Source: Neobacillus piezotolerans (lineage in GTDB: Bacteria; Bacillota; Bacilli; Bacillales; Cytobacillaceae). From it: a stretch of 64,000 nt of DNA. Shown piece by piece: positions 18,820-26,278 of this stretch. The stretch lies in assembly GCF_003362805.1 (NCBI RefSeq), contig NZ_QNQT01000009.1, positions 62,001 to 126,000 of the forward strand, in the 5' to 3' direction. Made by a program: the position numbers and the translations under genes. Position 1 is the stretch's first letter. Every line of letters begins with the position of its first letter. The notes under the pieces are model-generated. The model saw only the letters and a program-made list of their open reading frames with translations, had not been told where the DNA came from and searched no databases.

Positions 18820-18862
18820 TGTGACGGATGTCACTTTATGGTCGGGTGGGTGATTTTATAAT
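18820..18862 (+). promoter_or_regulatory. FNR-type site and promoter of the radical SAM gene
   Basis: TGTGACGGATGTCACT at 18820-18835 matches TGTGA-N6-TCACA with one change. A perfect TATAAT lies at 18857-18862. With a start about 7 bp after the -10, the palindrome centre is at about -41.5, the standard class II activation position for Fnr. Confidence 0.75.
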
Positions 18863-18909
18863 ACTAGTAATAAGGCTAGTGGGAACCAGCCGTTCAGGAG
18901 GCGTATGAA

Positions 18910-20067
18910 ATGGCTTTTAACCCGGAAATGATGATGAAGAAGAACCAATATGCGAGGGATTTCAACGAGAATCCATTCATTGTGATTTGGGAGTTGACGC
19001 GCGCGTGCCAGCTGAAGTGCCTGCACTGCAGGGCCGAGGCACAGTATATGCGTGATCCGCGAGAACTTTCATTTGAAGAGGGGAAACACCTCATTGATCA
19101 AATATATGAAATGCAAAATCCAATGCTTGTGTTTACAGGCGGGGATCCGCTTATGCGCAAGGATGTATTTGACATAGCCAAGTATGCGGTCGAGAAGGGC
19201 GTACGGGTATCGATGACCCCGAGCGCGACACCGAATGTTACAAAGGAAGCGATTGAGAAGGCGAAAGAGGTTGGCTTGTCTCGCTGGGCGTTCAGCCTTG
19301 ACGGGCCAAACGCGGAAATACACGACCATTTCAGAGGGACCGCTGGCTCTTTTGATCTGACGCGCGAACGAATCAAGTATCTGCATGAACTTGAAATACC
19401 TATACAAATCAATACAGTTATTTCCCGATATAATATTGATTACCTTGAAGAAATGGCGAACCTGATGGAAGAGCTTGAATGTGTCCTGTGGAGCGTGTTC
19501 TTCCTTGTTCCGACAGGCCGCGGGCAGGAGAGCGATATGATTTCCCCTGTCCAGCATGAGCATGTGTTCCGGTGGCTGTATGACTTGAGCAAACGTGTGA
19601 AATTCGATATTAAAACGACTGCAGGGCAGCATTACCGCCGCGTCGTCATTCAGCAAAAAAAGCGCGAAGCAAAAGAGCAGCAGGGCAAAATCGAATATTT
19701 GAATGCATTGACCGCCCACGGGCTGACCGGCTCAATCGATGGCCTTGGCCGGGCGCCAATGGGAGTAAATGACGGCAACGGTTTTGTATTCATCTCCCAT
19801 ATCGGCGATGTATACCCAAGCGGGCTGCTACCGATTAAGGCGGGGAATGTCAGGGAAACTCCGCTCGCGGAAATTTACCGTGAATCGCCGATTTTCAAAT
19901 CGCTCCGCAATCCCGATGAATACAAGGGAAAGTGCGGCGTTTGCGAATTCCGCCATGTGTGCGGAGGTTCCCGTTCACGGGCGTACGCGATGACAGGCGA
20001 TTACCTGGAAAGCGAGCCATTCTGTGTCTATATCCCAAAAGCGATGCGGGAAAAGCAGGTGCAGTAG
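18910..20067 (+). CDS. Radical SAM/SPASM enzyme, NirJ/AhbD-like (TIGR04053 type)
   Basis: Radical S-adenosylmethionine enzyme of 385 residues. The cluster motif is CQLKCLHC in WELTRACQLKCLHCRAEA, with the GGDPLMR SAM-binding segment about 30 residues on and SLDGPNAEIHDHFRG later. A C-terminal SPASM-like cysteine set (CGVCEFRHVCGG, then a distant Cys in SEPFC) should bind an extra Fe-S cluster. Overall it resembles the NirJ/AhbC/AhbD group acting on haem precursors or peptides, and I place it with the uncharacterised TIGR04053 set. AGGAGG precedes the ATG. It is monocistronic, Fnr-type controlled, and sits among molybdenum-cofactor and nitrate-respiration genes. No peptide substrate gene or d1-haem genes are adjacent, so the product is unknown. 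Confidence 0.85.
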   Translation: MAFNPEMMMKKNQYARDFNENPFIVIWELTRACQLKCLHCRAEAQYMRDPRELSFEEGKHLIDQIYEMQNPMLVFTGGDPLMRKDVFDIAKYAVEKGVRVSMTPSATPNVTKEAIEKAKEVGLSRWAFSLDGPNAEIHDHFRGTAGSFDLTRERIKYLHELEIPIQINTVISRYNIDYLEEMANLMEELECVLWSVFFLVPTGRGQESDMISPVQHEHVFRWLYDLSKRVKFDIKTTAGQHYRRVVIQQKKREAKEQQGKIEYLNALTAHGLTGSIDGLGRAPMGVNDGNGFVFISHIGDVYPSGLLPIKAGNVRETPLAEIYRESPIFKSLRNPDEYKGKCGVCEFRHVCGGSRSRAYAMTGDYLESEPFCVYIPKAMREKQVQ

Positions 20068-20160
20068 ACTTTTCGAAAATCCTGTCATTGGCAGCTGAGC
20101 CGCATTTTAAGTTTTTTAAAAAAACAGTGGTGCCCAGCGCAACGGGCCATCTGTTCATAT

Positions 20161-20203
20161 AAAAACGGCGGCCGGAACGAGATTCTCTCCGGCCGTTTTT
20201 TCT
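20161..20203 (+). terminator. Terminator after the radical SAM gene
   Basis: Perfect 8-base stem CGGCCGGA/TCCGGCCG followed by TTTTTTCTT. The 200 bp beyond, to 20410, contain no recognisable gene. Confidence 0.85.
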
Positions 20204-20410
20204 TGGAGAGAGGATGGCAGCGCAAGACTAGGTACCCGGAAGGGTTGAAATGAGTCAGGGATGAAGTGCGAAGCTGGTCGTGGCAGCCCCGATTGAAATG
20301 AAATCAGGGATGAGGGAGCTTGACGGGGTTACAGCTGCCGGAGGCCAACTGTGTGGGTGCAGGGGGTGTGGAAGCCTGTGGGCCTGGGCCCATTTTTACA
20401 AAAGGCAAAA

Positions 20411-20437
20411 GAAAAAAGGATGGGGGTTCCATCCTTG
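20411..20437 (-). terminator. Terminator of the first fnr gene
   Basis: AAGGATGG/CCATCCTT stem immediately after the stop codon on the minus strand, followed by a run of T residues. Confidence 0.82.
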
Positions 20438-21142
20438 TTATTCGATGCTGCAGTATACGGCTGGGCAGTTTTCGCAGCCTATTTCGAGCTTTAGGTATTC
20501 AAGGTCGTGGATCGTTATTTTGCCTTTTTTGATTGAGATGAGGCCGTCGCGTTTTAGTTCGCTGAGGATCCTGTTTGTGCTTTCGCGGGAGGTGCCGCAG
20601 AAGTTGGCGAGGTCCTGGTTGGTGAGCGGCAGGTCGATCAGGATGCCGTCCGGCTTGTGGATGCCGTAGCTGTTGGTCATCCGGATGAGTGTCGAGAACA
20701 GGGCGCCGCGTTTTCCGTTTAATACGAGGTCACGGAATTTGGTCTGGGTTTTCCGGAAATGGTCGCTCATCCATTTCATGAATTCGAATGCGAGCGTGCT
20801 GTTTTGGAATATCTCGGTTTCAATGACTTCTTTGCGGATCGCGGCGATTTCGCCTTCCTCAAGGACTTTGGCGCTTAGGAGGTATTTGGGGTTGGAGGTG
20901 AACAGCGTCAGTTCGCCGCATATGTCATTTTCACCGCAAATCCTCAGGGACAGTTCCCGTCCATCGGAGGTAATTTTGCTGATTTGGACTTTGCCGGAGA
21001 GGACGATGTACAGTTCTTCGGCTTCCATTCCTTCCTGGAATAGGTACGTCGAACGTTCGGACCTGAATTTCCTATCGGCGAATCGCAATAGCTCTTTTAT
21101 TTCAATCGAGTGGGTTGGTTTCATAGCTTTTAAAGCTCCCAT
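20438..21142 (-). CDS. fnr: Crp/Fnr family regulator with C-terminal Fe-S cysteines (Fnr, copy 1)
   Basis: Oxygen-responsive transcription factor of 234 residues. A cyclic-nucleotide-type sensor barrel (residues about 15-125), a long dimer helix (FMKWMSDHFRKTQTKFRDLVL) and a helix-turn-helix (LTNQDLANFCGTSRESTNRILSELKRDG) are present. The C-terminal cluster C223-x2-C226-x4-C231 (CENCPAVYC) is the hallmark of the Bacillus-type Fnr, which holds a 4Fe-4S cluster with three C-terminal Cys and one Asp (the candidate here is Asp138 in TKFRD). RBS AGAGGTGG precedes the ATG. A second, similar regulator lies 6 kb away. A weak FNR-like site (TGTGATTTTTGTTACT, 21183-21198) lies upstream, so autoregulation is possible. 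Confidence 0.92.
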   Translation of the reverse strand: MGALKAMKPTHSIEIKELLRFADRKFRSERSTYLFQEGMEAEELYIVLSGKVQISKITSDGRELSLRICGENDICGELTLFTSNPKYLLSAKVLEEGEIAAIRKEVIETEIFQNSTLAFEFMKWMSDHFRKTQTKFRDLVLNGKRGALFSTLIRMTNSYGIHKPDGILIDLPLTNQDLANFCGTSRESTNRILSELKRDGLISIKKGKITIHDLEYLKLEIGCENCPAVYCSIE

Positions 21143-21404
21143 TTTGCCACCTCTTTACTGTTTTATTTGGTCAAGGATTGTCTGTGATTTTTGTTACTTT
21201 CATTGTATATCAGTTTCATTCATTGGAAAGTTGATAACAATGACAATATAGTGAAAACTGGAAGGAAATATTTTTTGGACAAATAATGAATTTTATTTGA
21301 ATTCTGCATCCAAGCTTGTCCTCTTCTACCAAAAGAGGGTAAAGGTATGCTAGAATGAATAGATAATAAAGTTAACAATATGTATATGTGGATTATCGGT
21401 ATGT

Positions 21405-21511
21405 AGTAGCCTAATAGGCGTCCGCCCAAGTCCGTTGGGTCAGTGTTAGCGGGGCGGTTTCGGAGTGCTGATGGTTTCCTTGAAGACAGGGAAGCGGTGT
21501 TGGCTATATCC
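21405..21511 (+). ncRNA. Structured 5' leader of moaA, candidate molybdenum cofactor riboswitch
   Basis: The 107 bp before moaA fold as an RNA domain by eye. A closing stem TAGCC/GGCTA joins the two ends. A CCGCCC/GGGCGG pairing lies in the first half and TTTCCT/AGGGAA forms a hairpin in the second. The size, closed P1 helix and position before moaA fit a Moco-type riboswitch (Rfam RF01055), but the sequence was not aligned to the family. It could also be an unrelated leader. No T-run follows, so any control would probably act on translation. Confidence 0.5.
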
Positions 21512-21531
21512 TGAATATTGGAGTTGATAAA

Positions 21532-22548
21532 ATGGAAAAGTCCATTATTAAAGATAAGTTGAACAGGCCGCTGCGGGATTTGAGGATATCGGTTATCGAC
21601 CGCTGCAATTTCCGCTGCCAGTACTGCATGCCGGCGGATAAGTTCGGTCCGGACTTTGTTTTCCTGCCAAAAAGCGCATTGCTGACATATGAAGAGCTTG
21701 AACGAATCGCAAAGATATTTGTCGGGCTCGGGGTGGAGAAAATCCGCCTGACTGGCGGTGAGCCGCTCTTGCGCAAGGATTTGCCGATTCTCGTAAAAAA
21801 ACTTTCGCAAATTGAAGGGCTGAAGGATATCGGCCTGACGACGAACGGGGTGCTGCTGCCGAAGTTTGCGGAGCAGTTGAAGGCGGCCGGGCTAATTCGT
21901 GTGAATGTTTCGCTCGACAGCCTGAACGATAAGCTGTTCGGTGAGATTAACGGGCGGAATGTCGGCACACAGCCTGTCCTGGATGGAATCGCCGCTGCGC
22001 GGAAAGCGGGCCTTGGCGTCAAGGTGAATATGGTTGTGAAAAAAGGACTGAATGACCAGGAAATTCTTCCGATGGCGGAGTATTGCAAGGAGAATGGCTT
22101 GCAGCTCCGCTACATTGAATACATGGACGTGGGCAGCACGAACGGCTGGAAGATGGATGATGTTGTTACGAAAAAGCAGATTTACGAGGTTCTTAAAGGG
22201 AAGTTCGAGCTTGAGGCGCTTGAGCCGGCTTACTTTGGCGAGGTGGCTAAGCTTTACCGCTATAAAGGGACCGATAGTGATGTAGGTTTCATTACGTCTG
22301 TTTCGGAATCGTTCTGCAGCAGCTGCACTCGATCGCGCCTGTCTGCAAACGGGCAAATTTTCACGTGTTTGTTCAACGGGAACGGGCATGACATCCGCAA
22401 TTTCCTTAGGAATGGGGCGACTGATGAGGAACTTGCCGAACGGATCACTTCGATTTGGCAGGGGCGCGGAGACCGTTACTCGGATGAACGGACAGAGGAG
22501 ACGGCAGCGACTAGGAAGAAGATTGAAATGTCCTATATTGGAGGATAA
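21532..22548 (+). CDS. moaA: GTP 3',8-cyclase MoaA
   Basis: Radical SAM enzyme of 338 residues that converts GTP to the cyclic intermediate in the first step of molybdopterin synthesis. The N-terminal cluster motif CNFRCQYC, the LTGGEPLLR segment, the C-terminal cluster cysteines ([14 protein letters not shown]...FTCLF) and the double-glycine tail (SYIGG) needed for catalysis are all present. GGAG lies 11 bp before the ATG. It is monocistronic with a terminator; moeA and mobB are nearby, while moaB/C/D/E are not in the window. Confidence 0.96.
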   Translation: MEKSIIKDKLNRPLRDLRISVIDRCNFRCQYCMPADKFGPDFVFLPKSALLTYEELERIAKIFVGLGVEKIRLTGGEPLLRKDLPILVKKLSQIEGLKDIGLTTNGVLLPKFAEQLKAAGLIRVNVSLDSLNDKLFGEINGRNVGTQPVLDGIAAARKAGLGVKVNMVVKKGLNDQEILPMAEYCKENGLQLRYIEYMDVGSTNGWKMDDVVTKKQIYEVLKGKFELEALEPAYFGEVAKLYRYKGTDSDVGFITSVSESFCSSCTRSRLSANGQIFTCLFNGNGHDIRNFLRNGATDEELAERITSIWQGRGDRYSDERTEETAATRKKIEMSYIGG

Positions 22549-22553
22549 ATATG

Positions 22554-22597
22554 AAGAGGCTTGACCCGGCTGCGCGCCGGGCGGCCTCTTTTTTTAA
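22554..22597 (+). terminator. Terminator after moaA
   Basis: Nested stem GAGG...CCCGGC/GCCGGG...CCTC ending in seven T residues. Confidence 0.85.
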
Positions 22598-22771
22598 ATT
22601 TTTTAACGGGGTGCCGTTGAACCGTTATTTATGCCGGATAACCAAGATAATGCCAAACCACGAGTTAATTCTGTCTTAAGGAAAAATTCTTGGAAAATGC
22701 ATAACAACTTCGAATAATCATCCGCGATTCGGATTGAAGCACCAACCCCGGTTAATAATGATCGTCCAAAC

Positions 22772-22812
22772 AAAAAAGCCTGCCGGCTAATTGGATAGTC
22801 GGGCAGGCTTTT
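22772..22812 (-). terminator. Terminator after ric
   Basis: Nine-base stem AAGCCTGCC/GGCAGGCTT with an AAAAAA run on the left that becomes the U-run of the minus-strand transcript. Confidence 0.82.
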
Positions 22813-22826
22813 ATTTTCCCAAAAAC

Positions 22827-23522
22827 TTAAAAATACCTTGGGAACAAGATGTTGTTTTCGAGATGGACGTGTATGAAGGTTTGCCCTTCGAGCATTTCAA
22901 GCCGCTTGTAGACGAGGCGGTACGTGCCGCACGCATCGGCCGGAGGTGTGAAATCGGATGTGATTTCGCGAAGCTCTTTTAATATCGCTCCGGCATGGTC
23001 GTGTTCTTTTTCAAGCTCTTTGATATAATTGAGCGCCTGTTCACGGTCTTCAACCGTATCGGCGTCGAGCTGCCTGATTAAAGGGAAGACGGTTTCTTCT
23101 TCTTTGGCAACGTGCTCGAGCATTTCTTTTTTCAGCTCGTAATAAAGCTCATACACTTTCATCAGTTCCGGGCGGTGGCCGCCATGGACACGGGAAACTT
23201 TTGTGACATATGGACTTAGGTTCAAAAATTCCTCACGGAGCGGGTTATGGTATTCGGAAATGACGTGGTCGATGATTGTGTCCGAGGCAGAGTCGGTCCA
23301 AACCTTCAGGTCGGTCTCCCCGCCGCTGCTTTTCTCAATCACTTCGGCCAGGTTTGCCATCAGGTTTCCGATATCGACGCCGCCGGCAGCGGCCGCCTCC
23401 GCAATCGGCGTTGCACCGCCGCAGCAGAAATCAATCCTTACACTTTTAAATACATCGGCTGTTTTTGGAAATTCATTGACGAGGTCCCTGACAAGAGTTT
23501 GTTCTGAGTATGTTTGCAACAT
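22827..23522 (-). CDS. ric: Iron-sulfur cluster repair di-iron protein Ric (ScdA/YtfE)
   Basis: Di-iron protein of 231 residues that restores Fe-S clusters damaged by nitric oxide or peroxide. The N-terminal DUF542 domain (VNEFPKTADVFKSVRIDFCCGG) with its CC pair is followed by a hemerythrin-like four-helix domain with metal-ligand histidines (HGGHRPEL, HVAKEEETVFPLI, KEHDHAGAIL, HVHLENNILFPRYF). AAGGAGG precedes the ATG. It has an FNR-type site at the class II position, consistent with protection during nitrate/nitrite respiration when NO is formed. Confidence 0.95.
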   Translation of the reverse strand: MLQTYSEQTLVRDLVNEFPKTADVFKSVRIDFCCGGATPIAEAAAAGGVDIGNLMANLAEVIEKSSGGETDLKVWTDSASDTIIDHVISEYHNPLREEFLNLSPYVTKVSRVHGGHRPELMKVYELYYELKKEMLEHVAKEEETVFPLIRQLDADTVEDREQALNYIKELEKEHDHAGAILKELREITSDFTPPADACGTYRLVYKRLEMLEGQTFIHVHLENNILFPRYF

Positions 23523-23569
23523 ATTTTTATATCCTCCTTGTAAAAGGTAATAAATATTTTCTTAACTTT

Positions 23570-23612
23570 AGAATACGACACTCTTCCAGGTAACATGGTG
23601 ACGCGCATCACA
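23570..23612 (-). promoter_or_regulatory. FNR-type site and promoter of ric
   Basis: GGTGACGCGCATCACA at 23597-23612 matches TGTGA-N6-TCACA except for one base. On the minus strand TATTCT at 23575-23570 can serve as the -10, which puts the palindrome centre at about -41.5 from the inferred start. Confidence 0.65.
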
Positions 23613-23664
23613 CCTGAGAACTTTTTTCAATGTGAGCTTGATTTTGCCAAAAAACGTCCACATT

Positions 23665-23705
23665 CCTGATTTGCCATCAATCAGGGTTTCGGCTACCCTT
23701 ATAAT
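23665..23705 (+). promoter_or_regulatory. moeA promoter with a 7-bp inverted repeat
   Basis: A perfect TATAAT is at 23700-23705. No good -35 hexamer is at 17 bp, but CCTGATT-N7-AATCAGG (23665-23685) covers that position. The palindrome may be an activator or repressor site; it does not match the FNR consensus. Confidence 0.45.
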
Positions 23706-23746
23706 GGAGAAGGAATATGTAGAGAGACGGTGCAGGAGATGATGAG

Positions 23747-25012
23747 ATGGTTGAAATGAGGAGGCCGATTACGATCGGCGAAGCAGTAAAGCGCATTATG
23801 GATTGCAAGCCAACGGGTAAAACCGAATTTATATCGATTAATGAAAGCTTTGGGCGCTTCCTATCCGTAGATTTGGCCGCTACAAGCGATGTCCCGCACT
23901 TTACAAGGGCACCGTATGATGGTTTTGCGGTCCGGTCTGTGGATACACAGGAAGCTGGGCTTGATCATCCGGTCGAATTCGAGGTGATCGACCATATCGG
24001 CGCGGGCCAAACGACCTCGAAAGTGCTCGGTGAGAAGCAGGCGGTCAGGATTATGACAGGGGCGATGATGCCGGAAGGGTCCGATGCGGTCATGATGCTT
24101 GAGCTCGCCAAAACTGCCGAGCGCGATGGCAAAAATTATATGACGATCAAACGGAAAATCAAAAAGGGTGAAAATGTTTCCTTTCAAGGGGAGGATGCGA
24201 AGGAAGGGGAAGTCCTTGTAAAAAAGGGTACCCTTATTAATCCCGGTATCCAGGCGATGCTTGCAACGTTCGGATATGCAAGCGTGCCTGTCGCGAAAAA
24301 GCCTGTGGTCGGCCTTTATGCAACCGGGACGGAACTGCTTGGCGTGGATGAACCACTCGTCCCAGGCAAAATCCGTAACAGCAATTCGTATATGATTGCC
24401 GCCCAGATTGAACGTGCCGGTGGGGAAGTGGAATATTTCGGGAGCCTACCGGATGATTTCGATACATGTTTTGAAGCGGTGAAAAACTCGCTTGATAAAG
24501 TCGATATGCTTGTAACGACAGGCGGCGTTTCGGTCGGGGATTACGACTACCTGCCGGCCATTTATGAAAAGCTCGGGGCGGAAGTTCTGTTCAATAAGGT
24601 AGCGATGCGCCCAGGGAGCGTCACGACCGTTGCTGTCCATAATGGCAAGCTTTTGTTCGGGCTGTCGGGAAACCCGTCCGCATGCTATGTAGGATTCGAA
24701 CTGTTTACAAGGCCGGTCATTCGGACAATGCTTTGTTCCGAAAACCCGCATTTACGCAAGGAATTGGCGGTGCTGGATACGAATTTCCCAAAGGCAAACC
24801 CGTTTACACGATTTGTCCGCAGCACGGTTTTTTTCAGGGAAGGGCGCCTGATTGCAACCCCAAGCGGGCTTGATAAATCGAATATTGTGATGAGCCTGGC
24901 GGGGGCGAATTCCCTGATGATTTTACCCGGTGGGACGAGAGGGTTTGAAGCGGGCATGGAGGTCGATGTACTCCTGCTTGAAGACCAGGAAGGAAGCGAA
25001 TGGCCATGGTAA
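23747..25012 (+). CDS. moeA: Molybdopterin molybdotransferase MoeA
   Basis: Enzyme of 421 residues that inserts molybdate into molybdopterin. Family motifs: VPHFTRAPYDGFAVRS near the N-terminus, IMTGAMMPEGSDAVM, the GTP/MPT-binding segment TTGGVSVGDYDYL, and LFGLSGNPSACYVGFE. The C-terminal domain IV is complete. ATG start with GCAGGAG 8 bp upstream. mobB starts inside the 3' end with a 13-bp overlap, so the two form an operon. Confidence 0.96.
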   Translation: MVEMRRPITIGEAVKRIMDCKPTGKTEFISINESFGRFLSVDLAATSDVPHFTRAPYDGFAVRSVDTQEAGLDHPVEFEVIDHIGAGQTTSKVLGEKQAVRIMTGAMMPEGSDAVMMLELAKTAERDGKNYMTIKRKIKKGENVSFQGEDAKEGEVLVKKGTLINPGIQAMLATFGYASVPVAKKPVVGLYATGTELLGVDEPLVPGKIRNSNSYMIAAQIERAGGEVEYFGSLPDDFDTCFEAVKNSLDKVDMLVTTGGVSVGDYDYLPAIYEKLGAEVLFNKVAMRPGSVTTVAVHNGKLLFGLSGNPSACYVGFELFTRPVIRTMLCSENPHLRKELAVLDTNFPKANPFTRFVRSTVFFREGRLIATPSGLDKSNIVMSLAGANSLMILPGGTRGFEAGMEVDVLLLEDQEGSEWPW

Positions 25013-25536
25013 GGCCATTCGTTTTTCAGGTGGCGGGCTATCAAAACAGCGGGAAAACGACTCTTGCGGAGGAATTGATCCGGCGGCTTAAGGAAGCTGG
25101 CGTTGACGTGGCGTCAATCAAGCACCATGGCCACGGAGGCAAGCCCGACATTCCATCGGAGAAGGATTCCAGCAGGCATATCGACGCCGGAGCCTCAGCT
25201 GCACTAGTTGAAGGAAATGGCCGGCTTATCCTTCATTCCGAAAAGAACGCGTGGCCGCTTGAGGACCAGATTAGGATCCTTTCCACCTTCGATCCTGAAG
25301 CGATTTTGATAGAAGGACATAAATATGCCTCCTATCCGAAAATCGTCCTGATCAGAAACCGTGAAGATGAAAAAGGCTTGCTCGGACTTGAAAACATCAT
25401 CGCGGCTGCTTACTGGGATACAGAGCCGCAGACCGATGCGGGATTCCCTTTTTTTTCGATAAAAGACAACAGGACCCCTGAAAACCTTACAAAATTAATC
25501 CTAGAGCAAATGGAGTGCCAAGCACCGCAGAACTAA
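25000..25536 (+). CDS. mobB: Molybdopterin-guanine dinucleotide biosynthesis protein MobB
   Basis: P-loop GTPase-like adaptor of 178 residues that supports MobA in forming the guanine dinucleotide cofactor used by nitrate reductase and other DMSO-reductase family enzymes. The Walker A is GYQNSGKTTLAEEL, and the metal/nucleotide segments KHHGHGG and DSSRHIDAGA are present. It overlaps moeA by 13 bp. The terminator stem overlaps its stop codon. Confidence 0.94.
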   Translation: MAMVRPFVFQVAGYQNSGKTTLAEELIRRLKEAGVDVASIKHHGHGGKPDIPSEKDSSRHIDAGASAALVEGNGRLILHSEKNAWPLEDQIRILSTFDPEAILIEGHKYASYPKIVLIRNREDEKGLLGLENIIAAAYWDTEPQTDAGFPFFSIKDNRTPENLTKLILEQMECQAPQN

Positions 25537-25555
25537 AGGTGCCTGGCACTTTTTA
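25514..25555 (+). terminator. Terminator of the moeA-mobB operon
   Basis: AGTGCCAAGCACC/GGTGCCTGGCACT stem (one mismatch) overlapping the mobB stop codon, followed by TTTTT. The arms are versions of the GTGCC-GGCAC palindrome also found near yitT. Confidence 0.82.
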
Positions 25556-25637
25556 CTATAAAAATAAGAAGTAAAATGGCAGCTTGGCTAAACTGGCGCT
25601 TGCGCTTTTCGTTGTCAAGGGAATTTTTTTTGACATG

Positions 25638-25680
25638 AGTTACTTTTGTCACTGATTTGTCACGTTTCGTTCGTTAGAAT
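25638..25680 (+). promoter_or_regulatory. Degenerate FNR-type site and promoter of the NarI-like gene
   Basis: AGTTACTTTTGTCACT (25638-25653) matches TGTGA-N6-TCACA with three changes. TAGAAT at 25675-25680 is a plausible -10, giving a centre at about -41.5. A further half-site TTTGTCAC follows at 25657-25664. Confidence 0.45.
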
Positions 25681-25716
25681 GGGAGATGGTTGTGATCTCA
25701 GGGGGAGTGACGACGG

Positions 25717-26166
25717 ATGGAGTTGTTGCACTGGTTAGTATGGCTGGTTTATCCATATACGGTGGCCGCGGTATTGGGAATGGGGATTGTATGGAAATAT
25801 GATACCCCGGAATATTTCGGGGAAATGCAGCGAAAGTCCGGCCTGATCCTGAACAAAACGGTTAAAGTACTGTGGTTGCTGACAACGGTGACCGGCATCG
25901 GCTTGATTGCGTTTTATCGGGCAACAGATGAATTTGCGACTATGTTCGGATGGCTGATCGGCTTTTTGCACTTTAGCCCGGATATGGAACTTTTGAAGCA
26001 TGCCTCTCTATTGCTGCGAATCCATCTAATTTTGCTGTTTACTTTTTTGTTGTTTTTTTCATTTACGAAATACGTTTCAATCGTGTTTAAGCCAATCCAT
26101 CTTTTGCAAGCGCTTTCCTCCGGGAAAGGAAGGCGAGGAAATCCTGCCCGATTCCCAAGGGTTTAA
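25717..26166 (+). CDS. NarI-like membrane protein lacking the usual haem ligands
   Basis: Membrane protein of 149 residues with about four hydrophobic segments (residues 7-25, 48-66, 76-88, 98-124). The start (WLVYPYTVAAVLGMGIVWKYDTPEYF) and the end (LLRIHLILLFTFLLFFSFTKYVSIVFKPIHLL) resemble the gamma subunit of respiratory nitrate reductase. It is about 75 residues shorter than NarI. No His occurs between residues 6 and 84, where the first two haem ligands of NarI lie, and the last ligand position reads Ser121 (FTKYVSIV) instead of His; His103 remains. It is probably a non-haem relative of NarI. The C-terminal tail is basic. Strong RBS (GGGGGAG). Function not known. Confidence 0.65.
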   Translation: MELLHWLVWLVYPYTVAAVLGMGIVWKYDTPEYFGEMQRKSGLILNKTVKVLWLLTTVTGIGLIAFYRATDEFATMFGWLIGFLHFSPDMELLKHASLLLRIHLILLFTFLLFFSFTKYVSIVFKPIHLLQALSSGKGRRGNPARFPRV

Positions 26167-26203
26167 TTCTTGTTGCCATTTTCGACACTTTTGCACTTCA
26201 ATA

Positions 26204-26246
26204 TGTGATGCATTTCACTTTCCAGCTATTATCGTTGCCTTATAGT
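26204..26246 (+). promoter_or_regulatory. FNR-type site and promoter of ywiC
   Basis: TGTGATGCATTTCACT (26204-26219) has one change from TGTGA-N6-TCACA. TATAGT at 26241-26246 is the -10 candidate, so the palindrome is centred at about -41.5. Confidence 0.72.
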
Positions 26247-26278
26247 GAAGGTAAGATGCTAAGCAAGAGGTGTTGAAA

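Noticed and set aside
20280-20669. Plus-strand frame of 129 codons between the radical SAM gene and moaA
   Set aside because: It runs through the fnr terminator and into fnr in antisense; composition is that of a shadow frame.
25717-26166. The NarI-like gene as a frameshifted pseudogene
   Set aside because: The frame is continuous with a strong ribosome-binding site, a promoter and no disabling change; it looks like a compact protein rather than a remnant.
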